Assembly: GCA_964036275.1 (NCBI GenBank)
Contig: OZ038434.1
Coordinates: forward strand, 580,560 to 644,559
DNA length: 64,000 nt
Direction: 5' to 3'
From: Litoditis marina
Taxonomy: Eukaryota > Nematoda > Chromadorea > Rhabditida > Rhabditidae
The notes beneath the pieces were generated by a model. It made no database searches, was not told where the DNA came from, and saw only the letters and a list, made by a program, of their open reading frames with translations. The stretch's first letter is position 1. Each line of letters starts with the position of its first letter. A program made the translations under genes and the position numbers. Positions 53,699 to 64,000 of this stretch are shown piece by piece.

Positions 53699-54590
53699 TC
53701 AGGTAACCGACCTCCAATCGATATCTGTGCATTGGTCCTCATCTCCTTCGGCAAATTCATAGAATTTTGTCATCAAATTCAAACGTTCCATGAGGCACTT
53801 CAAGCCGGATTTGGCTATTTTCGCAGCCACCTTCTCTAAGGTTGGATCCTCCATTGTAAATGACGTCAGAAGGAAGTTCTAGAATCAGATCTGAGAACAA
53901 ACCTGTGAGAAACAAGATGGAATTATATTCATCAGGATATCACAGATAGTTAAGTTAAGAGATCACCATGTGATATAGTGAAAATAGCCTGTAGGAATCT
54001 CAGTAGGAATGATGACTATACAATGCGTGAAATACATCAATCCATTGAATAAATATTCTAAATAGTCTAAACATCATAGACGAACGAGAAGAGGAGATAC
54101 GGTAGAATTACTATTAATAAAGAAGCATACTGTTTCAAGGACGGAGCAAGAATACGTGTAGGAAGAGAAGTATTGAAACGTGCGGGTGATTCATCCGAGT
54201 GAACTCTGTGTGTACAAGAAGGATACGGCAGGTTTTCAAGTAGGCGGCACCATGCCAAACCCTGTCGGGGAGGTCGAGAGAACATCAAGTCAAGATGAAG
54301 GAGCTATCGAGATCTGAGTTGTAGTTTGATCTCCATAGGCCAAAACTTCAAACTACAAACAGAGCGATATAGGGCTACATACAGCGTGAGTGCTTGCTAA
54401 ACGGGAAAAGGAAGAGCTAACACTACATAGGATTTCTTCATCATAACTCACCGCAACCCCTGTTTCTAACTGTAATATATTTTCGACCCCAGTCTTACTT
54501 TGCATATTCACTCCATTCCGGTGGCATCTGGTCAATGGCATACTGTACTCCGAGACGCGCCAATTCAAAAACAGCCAGTTCTAGAGCCAT
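53699..54590 (-). CDS. unrecognised small protein, 3 exons (possibly 3' part of the gene at 55217-56306)
   Basis: Exons about 54590-54499, 54261-54216 and 53878-53699, phases matching. Encodes MALELAVFELARLGVQYA, then KVWHGAAYLKTC, then a final exon with KVAAKIAKSGLKCLMERL and a Cys near the end (DQCTDIDWRSVT-stop). The sparse Cys pattern and length recall nematode secreted-domain families, but I cannot name one. The first exon may begin at an acceptor (ctctag before 54580) rather than at the ATG, which would make this the continuation of the gene upstream. Confidence 0.5.
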
Positions 54591-55216
54591 GATAGTAGAA
54601 TACAGTGGAATGTCAGTAGATAGGAGAGTTGAATAGAACGCTTCACAAAGGTTTTAAAGCTGAATGGCTGAAGTTGAATACGATATGTTGTGGTAGAAAC
54701 CGGAAGGTGAAGTATTTTCTATCGGAATGAAATACTGTCAAATGAGTGTACTGGACAGAAACAGTGTTTGCACACCCGCCTCCCCTCCCATTGAAAAACG
54801 GAGCGTGGCCAATGTTTTCATGAACAGAAATGGAGTGACACTGGATGAATGTCACAAAAACATTCGGAAATCCAACATGATACCTTCTATGAACTGCCGG
54901 GACCACGATCAGCTCAGAAGAAGCTGTGACTACAACGCGTGAATGAATAAAATTGTAAATGGATGACTGTAGAGAAGGAAAGGTGGCAACTACCCAATGA
55001 TAATACGAACCACACTCTCTCCATCTCCACCATTTTCCGTTGTCAACTCAGAAGTTGAGTTGACTGGCTGTCCGGTCCTGAACATCCTGAACCCCTTACC
55101 GGGACAAGCTTATAGTATGTGGTGGGTACGAGCTGTCCACATTTCAGGCTTCAGTGGTAATTAATACTTTTTCTCTTCCTCTCTCCCCTATCTCTCTTTC
55201 TTTCTTTCTTTCTCAC

Positions 55217-56306
55217 CATCTCTCTTTTTAGTAAAAACAACCCCTTCTCTTTATTGCTGAAAGTAACCAACGTTTTCAATCCGGGTGCACAAGCGACCAT
55301 TTCAGTCTTGGAGTCATTGCAATGATCTGCGAAATAGCAGCTCATATAGCACGCCTCCAGACAGTTTTCCATCGAATTGAAACAGGACACCGACACACCT
55401 GCAAAACAGCTAATGATACTGGCAAACATGCCACTTTCACAGAAGTCTGAGGGGTGGATCCGTGAATGAGAATAGACACCAGAAACACGTGTGGCAAATT
55501 TTTTTTACAAAGACGGATTTACAAATAAATATTCAGTGTTGGTAAAATATCGTGAATATGCTAGACGTAAACTGAATGGTTAGACTAGCCGTGAATCGAA
55601 TCGACATTTGATCTGATCGTACTATTTTTGTCTAATAAATATGGTGTCAACTACGTGAAAAAGTACGTAAAGTCAAATAATGAACATGTGAAACATTATA
55701 TGGACTCGGCTAAAAATGTATTGAATACAAGATTAAACAATCGTATACTCCACTCAAATAATCGTATACACTAACGTATAGTGAGCGACCAAACATTTGT
55801 TGTAGTTTGATCTCTTTGTGCGTCATATTTTACGAAACCTTGAACCAATTTTCCAGTACAGGAGATAATTAGTTTGCAACGAACCAGAAATAGAAGATCC
55901 ACCTGGATTCTCAGTTGTACTTCGAGCGGCCATTGTAAAAGATGAGAGAACTGAATAAAGTTATTTCATTGTCATTACAAAACGAACAGCCATTGACAGA
56001 ATATTTATTTAGTATTATTATTTATTCATTTATCTACATTCAAAGAATGTGCACTCGCTCAACAAAGAGAGAGAGATTATCTTTACTTATCATTTTGGAA
56101 TAAACTTTGTATGGAGAACACAATAAAACAGTTTTGAAATTGAACATTACGCTCTACGCTAGAATAGAAAAAAAACTGCGCACGCTTCAATTTAGAATAA
56201 CCGAAGAAAATTTCAAATAAAAATGTGAATATTACATAAATACTATCTATTAAATGTACATAACCTACCAACAGCCAAGAAAAGTGCTGTCTTCAATGGC
56301 GTCATT
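55217..56306 (-). CDS. secreted Cys-rich protein, first two exons
   Basis: Exons 56306-56269 and 55409-55217, phases matching. A signal peptide (MTPLKTALFLGCCFAGVSVS) is followed by a Cys-dense segment (CFNSMENCLEACYMSCYF, then ADHCNDSKTEMVAC) with seven Cys in about 40 residues. The end of the second exon is uncertain: the gtgaga donor used here leaves a Lys-rich tail, and an earlier gttact donor is possible. It is probably continued by the exons at 53699-54590, but I could not find the linking exon. Function unknown. Confidence 0.5.
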
Positions 56307-56554
56307 TTGGAAGTAGAAATATAGAATATGTAGTTGGAGGGCTGTCAATATTGATGTCAGCTCTTGTTGTCTGACACCCTCCGACCAGACGCTCTCTCTC
56401 CTAAAAGACAGCTGATTGGCAGAAATGAGTCACACATTTGCTAGAAATATAGTTAGTGAGAAATAAACAGAAGCCGAAACTCTTGGAGAAAAAGCTCACT
56501 TTGTTTTTATAAAATTCGTTTTAGAGTATAGCTGTGGAAACTGTATTTTCAGTA

Positions 56555-56955
56555 TTTGGAGAATGGTTCTGGGGAAAATTGAAGTATCGCCCCCCACTTT
56601 AGTTGAGTCCCCCCCGTAGCACTTCAACCCCCCACCCAAGCTAAAACCTAAAAATCTAGGAGAGGGGGGGGGGTCAAAATTCAACTTCGACATTTACTAT
56701 TTACCCCCCACTTGGGTCGGCGGGGGATAGAACTTCAATGGTGGGGGGTCAAACTTCAACGAGTGGGGGGCTGAACTTCAATACCGGAAATGTTTACTTT
56801 TTACCCCCCACCCTCAAACTTTTGTATTGCAGGCGATAAATTGAATTATAACCCCCCCGGTGGGGGGGGGGTCAAACTACAATTCCCCAAACGCAATACA
56901 AATTCAGAAAGGTGGGGGGTAAAAAGTCAATGTTCCCTGGTTCTGTTATCAAGCG
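56555..56955. mobile_element. G/C-run-rich inverted-repeat element
   Basis: Left end GGTTCTGGGGAAAATTGA and right end, read inversely, AGAACCAGGGAACATTGAC, correspond. In between are about ten runs of six or more C or G, spaced 20-50 bases. No coding capacity. Same style as the element at 59530-59912. Confidence 0.75.
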
Positions 56956-58964
56956 GTTATTTCAAATGATTATGAATTGTGGTAAAGAGACATTGTAGTT
57001 AATAATATAATTTTAGAAGATCCGGCTTAAGTTTAACATTAGCTGAAAGTATGTGCTCTCGAAGCAATGAAGTAATTAGCTTGATTACAGTTTTCACCGC
57101 GAATAAGTTGAATCATCAAGCAACATTGCGATACTATTCCCTATTCACTCCATTCAGTTTAAGTTTGATCAAAAATAGTATTCTAGCTAGTTTCATCGGA
57201 ATATAGGTGATATTTGAGAAACAGTTGAATGATTGCCTTGTAACTTTGATTTCTACACCAACTGAATATGATACCATTGTATTTCGCTTACATTCCACTT
57301 AAACTCGTTCATTGTAGGTAATATAAGAAACGTCGTTAAAATACTTTAAAACTTAATGAAACGGAAAGGAAAAGCATTGAAATGTTACACGCAGCACTGG
57401 TTGTTTGTTGTGTAACCGCCGAAAATCGATACAATGGCTTGATCATTGATACTATGGTATTAATCATTCAAAACATGACATATTCATGAAGATAGAGCAA
57501 ATGTGATTGTGTGAAAACACAGTGAAGTGAACATTAGAGTGAGGTTGTGGAAACTGGTTTTGTACATGACAACAATTGAACAACCAAACAACAGCAGACG
57601 GTGATCAAATGTTTATATTTATATTAGATAGAATACATTTACATTGCAGCTGGGCAGTAGCCGAGAGATTACACTGAGAATTAATATTCGGGGATTTTTC
57701 AGGATCCGTTCGGGGTACCGTCATCAATCGTTCGGGGTACGATTCTTGAAACGTTCACCGAACGATTGATGACAGGACGGTGAACAAACCCTGAAAAAAC
57801 CCTGAAATTTCCCGGTTGTCATCTAACAATTACTCAGTAAAAATTAATAGGATTTTTTCTTGTTTAAAGTATTTTCCGCAAATATTATCAAAAAAATATT
57901 TTTAGAAAAAAATATTTTCCTAAAAAATATTTTTTTTAAATATTATAAAATATTGAGACAGTAAAGTTCATTGAAGTAAAAGTTCAGAACTGCATTATAT
58001 CTTTCCTGTCCATCTTCAGAATTCGAAGTTGAGCTGGCATTTTCCAAATATCAAATCAGGGCACCCCTGGCCGCGCCGTATCTAGTATTGGTTACGCGAT
58101 TGCCGCGGCAAAGGGCTTCTTCAGGATTCCCACCCAGTTTTAACCGTGACAAAGTACCGTCAGTTCACCGTCCGTTCAATGTCTTGACACCGAACATTAT
58201 TTCGGTGTTTTATCAGCGTCAAATTTCTGAAATTTCCGTGTTTTTTCATTGATTTTACCCTGAATTTTCCCTTAACCTCCGTTCATTGAAACATAACTGC
58301 TTTTTCGGGGTTCGTTCAGGAAGAATTCAGCGAGTTTTCAGTGTTCGTTCGGTGTTTTAATCTTGAAATATTCCTGAAAGATCCCTGAACAAGGCGTTCC
58401 CTGAACGTACGCTGATTTTTCACCAACCCAAGATTTCCTATGTATGATAGATAACAAATGAAAAAATAGCAACATAAAAACGTTATTACTTTGTGTCGTA
58501 CGCATCGCACAAGAGATCTATATGCTCTTTCTAAAACACAAATGAATATCGCAGACACTATAATTGAGCTAGAATAGCAGAACCCGAACTGATAATAAGG
58601 CAAACAAATTAAGCTACGAGCAAATCACAACGAGTATGTGGTTACCGGTGAATAAGAACCAAAACACTAATGGAAATGACATAAATGCAATCCTAGAAAA
58701 CAAACATTCTATCCTACAAATTTTTCACTCTAACAACATGAAAAAATCAAACTACGGTCGTATAAGAAATAATTAAAAGCAAAATTACGCCAACTTGAAT
58801 ACTACCGTAAGCTACTTAAAGAACAATGCTCAATATACGCTAGGCCTGGATCCGTATACGTGAGACACGGAACCAACCAGAGAATACAGTTTCTGTCATA
58901 ATTCTAGAACTAAGCTGTGCCTGCAGATCAAACTACATTCCAGATATTGTTACTGTTGAGAGAG
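56956..58964. other. intergenic stretch with GTTCACCG/CGTTCGG inverted repeats
   Basis: Between 57700 and 58410, GTTCGGGGTACC, ATCAATCGTTCGG, CCGAACGATTGATGAC and GTTCAGGGTT-type motifs recur in both orientations, suggesting one or two decayed fold-back elements. An AT-only patch with repeated AAATATT lies at 57885-57955. No gene seen. Confidence 0.5.
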
Positions 58965-61900
58965 TCAAGACTGAGCTAGGGACCTCTCAAACGAATTCAC
59001 GTCAAAGGGCGGAGACACGCGAAGATCCTTCGGACGGGACCGCGGCACATTCACGTGGTGCACATTGGAGGCGTCCTGGACCAAGTCACGACCACGACGT
59101 TGGTCCTGAAACGAGATGGGTGTATATACTGTAGTCTGTTCATATGAACACACATTCAAAGGTTAGAAACAGAGAGGGTAACGGGGGATAGTGAAAGCGA
59201 AAGATCACATGAAAATGTTACTATATTTTACCATAAAAAAGGTTACTAGCCCTCTGTATGATAATACTACTCTATTGATGGAACATCCGTATAGTTTCCG
59301 TCCGGTCTAGTTTTGCACAGGATTCCGAACCACCCTAATCGAGCATACTTGATTATTAGCTTGATCACTTTTCTTTTAACTGAAATCCTCTTGCGTGTGG
59401 AAACTGGAAATTAAAACAAACAATTCGATTTATCCATATTCCGCACGGTATCCAGATAATAATTGAAATCAACACCGTAATTCCCACGATATTCGACTTC
59501 ACGAACGGCCCTGCAATGGTACTTATTTACCTGAAACCATTTCAGGGGAAAATTGTACAATTGCCCCCCCCCCCTCACCTTAAGTCCCCCCCCGTAGTAC
59601 TATCACCCCCCCCTCCCAATACGATTCCCTATAGAGAGGGGGGTGATTGTAAATGGGGGGTGATTGTAAATGGGGGGGGGGGTAATTGTACAATGTCGAC
59701 GTTTAACAATCACCCCCCACAATACAAAATGGGGGGTAATAGTACAACCCCGGACCTGTTTAACAATCGCCCCCCACTCAATCCAAACCTGCTGTAAAGA
59801 AGGACGTTGTACAATCACCCCCCTCGGGGTGGGGGGTGATTGTACTACGGGTCGGATTTCAACCTATTTCGGCTCAAGGGGGGGGGGGGGGGACGATTGT
59901 ACAATAAACCCCATTTCAGGTAGAATACTCGAACAGTATCAAAACAAGCAACATGAAACAACTATTCGTAAAAAGTGGGGGACCAGAAAGTGTGTGAGTT
60001 CTGTTCGGTTTCACCGTTTTCTGCAAAAAGTGAACAATACGATGTTGTGAATGAGTGTGCAACAAAAAAAGAACAATACATTTGTTTGCACAACGGTTCA
60101 CAACGTGCTTAGAGGAAACCACTATGCACTTTTAAGTTCAAGTTATACTTTGTATATTCTGTTATTTTGTGAACCGTTGTGCAAACAAATGTATTGTTCT
60201 TTTTTTGTTGCACACTCATTCACAACATCGTATTGTTCACTTTTTGCAGAAAACGGTGAAACCGAACAGAACTCACACACTTTCTGGTCCCCCACTTTTT
60301 ACGAATTGTTCTCTTTTTGCTAGTTGTACTAGTACAACAACTCCTAGAGTTAAATAAGAAAAACGAACTTTGAATAGTGGTGACTATCAAACATCCTGAT
60401 ATCTGAAAGTTCCGAGTTTTCGAACGATGTGATCCTGATCTTTCAAAATATTTTTGGCGCCAAGTTACCTCTTTAATTGGCGTGATAGGCGAAACTGGTT
60501 AAAAAACAGTTTTTTCCGCTTCGTTGATTGAAATCTGAGTATTGTGAAAAATCTGCGTCATTACAGTACAAAGAAAATCTTTTCTCAATTGGCGCGAACG
60601 GGCGCCAGCTCATTGGCGCCATTTATGAAACATGTTACTCTAATTGGTAACAAATTACTTGGAATGATTTGTCTCGACCAATTAGCACAATTTCCGACTG
60701 TGTTTTGGTCCAGAAACCCTATTTTCAATTTTGGCGCCATTTGGCGGATAAAGTATCGTTTTGGCGCAGAATGTCGAAGAAATGTTGGTATCCGAGCCGA
60801 ATTCGTCAACTATGTTCATAGTTCGGACATCTGTGAAGCGTTTGGCGCCAAATTGTTCTCTCCATTTACTCCATTGGAGTGCCACATACTATGTGGAAGT
60901 CACGTGTTAAATCACGAATAAACCTATTCTATTCTATCCTATAAATGTAAACCATGATACCGAATCCTCGAAAAGGCTGGGATTCACTAGTCTAACCTCT
61001 GTGCAAAATTTCGGAGCGTTTCATCCAAGGGAACACATAGTTTCCAGCTTCTGGCGCCTATCGGCGCCCGCGCCAAACAAAACGTGACAGCGGGCCACTC
61101 GGTTATACTGGGGCCACTGTACCCACTCTTTCTTTTTTTTTCACTAATTAAATTTCTATTTCCAAAAAAAAGTTTTTCAAAATTCAACCATTTTTGATTT
61201 AATCGCAATTATCGATTGTCGCGCCGCTGCGCATCGCTTCTATTTCTCGATTATCGATTGATGCGCCGCTGCGCGGCGGTATGCAGCCACTGTTCCCACG
61301 GGTAAGTACTAGTTTAAACCCAAGAACCGAAACATAATATTTTTGGCCCCGTCCCCATTAACCACTTGTCGATATTCGTGATCCCCGTACCCGATTACCT
61401 ATTCCCAACAAGTTTCAGCCATTTTCAATTTTTTGACCTTCGACCTCTGCTCCCCCTTTAACGACATGTCGATATTCGTGATCCCCGTACCCGATTACCT
61501 ATTCCCAAAAAGTTTCAGCCATTTTAAATTTTTTGACCTTCGACCTCTGCTCCCCCTTTAACGACATGTCGATATTCGTGATCCCCGTACCCGATTACCT
61601 ATTCCCAAAAAGTTTCAGCCATTTTAAATTTTTTGACCTTCGACCTCTGCTCCCCCTTTAACGACATGTCGATATTCGTGATCCCCGTACCCGAATACCT
61701 ATTCCCAACAAGTTTCAGCCATTTTAAATTTTTTGACCTCCGACCTGCTCCCCCTTTAACGACATGTCGATATTCGTGATCCCCGTACCCGATTACCTAT
61801 TCCCAACAAGTTTCAGCCATTTTAAATTTTTTGACCTTCGACCTCTGCTCCCCCTTTAACGACATGTCGATATTCGTGATCCCCGTACCCGATTACCTAT

Positions 61901-63715
61901 TCCCAAAAAGTTTCAGCCATTTTAAATTTTTTGACCTTCGACCTCTGCTCCCCCTTCAACGACATGTCGATATTCGTGATCCCCGTACCCGATTACCTAT
62001 TCCCAACAAGTTTCAGCCGTTTTAAAAATTTCGATCTTTGACCTCTTCGTCTCCTTTAACGCCATGGCCATATTCGTGATCCCCATGGTCGATTACCCCT
62101 TACTGCCAAATTTCAGGTCAATTGGACCACTTTCATGTTTTGACTCACCTTCTGGCGCCTATGGGCGCCCGCGCCAAGCGCCAAACGAAACGTGACAGCA
62201 CCAAACTTTGGGGGCCGCGCTAACTTTGGGGTTTACACATGTGTGCCAAATTTCAGCCGAATTGGTCCAGTAGTTAAAAAAATAATTTTCTATGCGGACA
62301 TCGGACGAGCGACGAGGGACGAGGGACGAGCGACGAGGGACGAGGGACGAGGGACAACGGAAATTTTCATAACGACACGACAGCATAACTTTTTTCAACT
62401 TTGACCGATTTTCCTTATTTTTTCACACAACATGTATTTAATAGATATCTAGCTCTCTCTCTTTTTAAATTTCGAAAAAATGTTTTATTTGAAGACTTTT
62501 GTGGTTTGAAAGCCGAAAACGAGTGCGCAATGGCCAAACCAAACACAACTCACACGCAGCGCTTCGCGCTGCGCGCGATTCCCATATTTTGAAAAAAAGG
62601 ACTGCTCCCAAATGTAATAATACAAATAAGCTTGGCGAGACTTGTTGGGAAAATGTGAATGGGATACTGATTAATGTAATGGCTCATTTCTTGCTACAAC
62701 TCACAAACGCGACTTCCATCGCTCAATACGTTGAGATAGAAGGTCATGTAGTCGGCAACAGCATTCATGCACTTCGACTGAAATAATCTTGTACAATCAA
62801 GATTCGTACACCATTGGGTTTTGGATAGTCCCGCTCGATGAAAATACGCTCAGTGAAGCATTTTTCGTCGAAGACTTATTCAAAAACTGAAATCCAAATA
62901 CTGTTCACTTTACAAAAAAAAAACTGATCTGCCCCTGGATGAAGTTACAGAGTAAAGTATAGTGCTCACATTGCCCAACTGGACTCGTTGGCAGCGTGCC
63001 AAAAACTTCGGAAGACTGTTATATAGACATAACAAATATTCTGCTGAAAGTTTCTTTGAATACGAATTATAGCGAAGGGGAAGAACCCTTCTTATAAATT
63101 TCTATTGTTTTGAAGTATTTCAACATGTTCAAAAACTGCTTTGAAATTTCATTGGCAAGCTGCCCAAGTCCAGTTGGGAAATGTGCGAACTATACCTATT
63201 CAGATTTCATAGTTTCCAAAATTAAAATTAGTTTCCAAAAGGTGAATAACTTGATGAGTGAGGGGAGCTCCTAGTTCAGTGACACTACTCAAACAGGGAA
63301 CTTACATTCTTACAGTATCCCTGTACACACCAGGTTCCGTCGGGAAGGTCGGCTGCCCCAGACTGTGGTTCGCAGAGACCCGAACCATTTATCGATCGAC
63401 AGCAACGACGACAAGAGAGATGCACTGGAACCGCCAAGACTCACATGTGTTGTAAATTTAATTACAAAACTATTCTTCACTACTATTACTGACGACGCGG
63501 CTACAAATAAGTACTCTAGAAGACAGTGGAGCCAACCGACTCCCCACTTATTCATTAAAATCAATTACCTACCTTCCTCGCAGATACAGCTCTTCTTTCC
63601 GACGTCTTTTCTCTCGCAATAGGGTAGACAGTTGCCATCTCGACACTCCCCCTCCTCAACACAAGGAGATCCATTGAGAACCGGCGGTGGGGGAGGACAT
63701 TCTCCCGATGAACCA
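58965..63715 (-). CDS. ADAM17: ADAM17 (TACE, nematode adm-4) orthologue, 3' part; continues past the right edge
   Basis: Membrane metalloprotease that sheds ectodomains; only the C-terminal part is in the window. Exons: 63715-63573, 63424-63306, 62777-62705, 59510-59422, 59105-58965, all phases matching. Seen: end of the disintegrin-like region (SGECPPPPPVLNGSPC, CRDGNCLPYCE, CICEE), then the membrane-proximal domain SCRRCCRSINGSGLCEP and DGTWCVQGYCKNSKC, a linker, a transmembrane segment (NIVGITVLISIIIWIPCG, very close to the ADAM17 pattern NIVG...IIWIP), then a short 46-residue cytoplasmic tail ending RSLAQS-stop. The CxxCC and IWIP features favour ADAM17 over ADAM10. The catalytic domain lies outside. 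The tail is much shorter than in vertebrates, although an extra exon could be missed. The intron 59511-62704 is packed with mobile elements. Confidence 0.92.
59530..59912. mobile_element. G/C-run-rich inverted-repeat element in an ADAM17 intron
   Basis: Ends: ACCTGAAACCATTTCAGG then GTACAATTGCCCC on the left, and inversely ACCTGAAATGG then GTACAATCGTCCCC on the right. The interior repeats GGGGGGTGATTGTA in both orientations with C/G runs of 6-14. The arrangement could support G-quadruplexes. Confidence 0.8.
59967..60303. mobile_element. fold-back element, arms of about 136 bp, in an ADAM17 intron
   Basis: CGTAAAAAGTGGGGGACC at 59967 and its inverse complement ending at 60303. Arms 59967-60102 and 60168-60303 appear essentially perfect inverted copies around a 65-base loop. 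Ends match the interrupted element at 35984-37210, defining a family. No coding capacity. Confidence 0.93.
60430..62600 (+). repeat. TGGCGCC-rich modular repeat in an ADAM17 intron
   Basis: TTGGCGCC copies scattered at 60450-61080, a satellite, then GGCGCCCGCGCCAAGCGCC near 62155, a GACGAGGGAC minisatellite (62306-62356) and an ATGGCCAAACCAAA module (62529). The last three modules repeat those at 34430-35850 in inverted orientation. Confidence 0.75.
61340..62045. repeat. 100-bp satellite, 7 units plus one degenerate
   Basis: CGATATTCGTGATCCCCGTA recurs at about 61371, then every 100 bases to about 61970, with one unit shortened by 3 bases and a degenerate eighth near 62070. Units are nearly identical. 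Open frames here are repeat artefacts. Confidence 0.93.
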
Positions 63716-64000
63716 CTGCAACCAATATGGTATCATAACCATAAAAAAGAGATGGGTAGGGGTGGGGATTGAAACAATCGCTTCACTATACACCGATCAT
63801 TTGAGATGCAACCAGCATGGCTTTACTCTATATTTTGAATCCATCCATGACAGTTTGTTGCCTAACTGTTGTTTGCACATGCTTGAGTTGAACGAGCATA
63901 CGGTACCACACACCAGTAAGTTGTAACTGATTAACGGAAGCAAAAGTTTTTCGATTTAAAAACATTGCAATTACTATCACAATATTAGGGGAGCGAAATG
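63716..64000. other. ADAM17 intron sequence, no exon seen
   Basis: The exon at 63715 begins after an attgcag-type acceptor, so this is intron of the same gene on the minus strand. The next upstream exon lies beyond the window. Confidence 0.6.

Noticed and set aside
59516..60050. Gly/Pro-rich and Thr-Ile-rich open frames
   Set aside because: They arise from C/G runs of the inverted-repeat element within an ADAM17 intron.
61831..62025. Open frame with repeated DLCSPFNDMS-like text
   Set aside because: Product of the 100-bp satellite.

Overview
This is a eukaryotic nuclear window, most likely from a nematode. Genes are cut into short exons by introns with GT...TTTCAG borders. Several start codons sit directly behind a splice acceptor with no visible upstream exon, which is what spliced-leader trans-splicing would leave. 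Gene content also fits: C-terminally membrane-anchored CEST-type carboxylesterases, a ZHP/RNF212 meiotic RING protein, ATG16 and an ADAM17 orthologue. I cannot name the species. The exon models were built by hand by matching reading phase across splice sites.

Layout. 1-4.7 kb: no convincing gene, a long CT microsatellite and a TATA box. 4.8-11.5 kb: two Cys-rich alpha-carbonic anhydrase paralogues, convergent (plus 4794-7849, minus 8654-11460). 11.5-16.7 kb: non-coding, with a 180-bp inverted-repeat element. 16.8-18.5 kb: a secreted protein gene made of twenty 78-bp units, carrying a 2-bp frameshift. 18.5-21.5 kb: non-coding. 21.55-23.45 kb: a small single-pass EGF-domain protein. 25.4-26.2 kb: two exons of a second CEST esterase (remnant or alternative exon). 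27.3-33.8 kb: a complete 13-exon CEST esterase (minus). 34-37.5 kb: dense repeats, including a fold-back element split by another insertion, and a 124-bp MITE just ahead of ATG16. 37.6-45.1 kb: ATG16 (plus, 18 exons found). 45.9-49.5 kb: ZHP/RNF212-type RING protein (minus). 51.4-52.2 kb: a Cys-rich mini membrane protein (minus). 53.7-56.3 kb: exons of one or two small proteins, one secreted and Cys-rich (minus). 59.0 kb to past the right edge: the 3' half of an ADAM17 orthologue (minus); one intron of about 3.2 kb is filled with a G-rich element, a near-perfect fold-back element, TGGCGCC-rich sequence and a 100-bp satellite.

The genes do not form one pathway. They cover CO2 hydration, secreted glycoprotein, EGF-type surface protein, esterase chemistry, autophagy, meiotic crossover control and ectodomain shedding. 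The most unusual features are the repeat-built secreted protein, whose unit is open in several frames on both strands, and the rich set of small inverted-repeat elements in introns and promoters.
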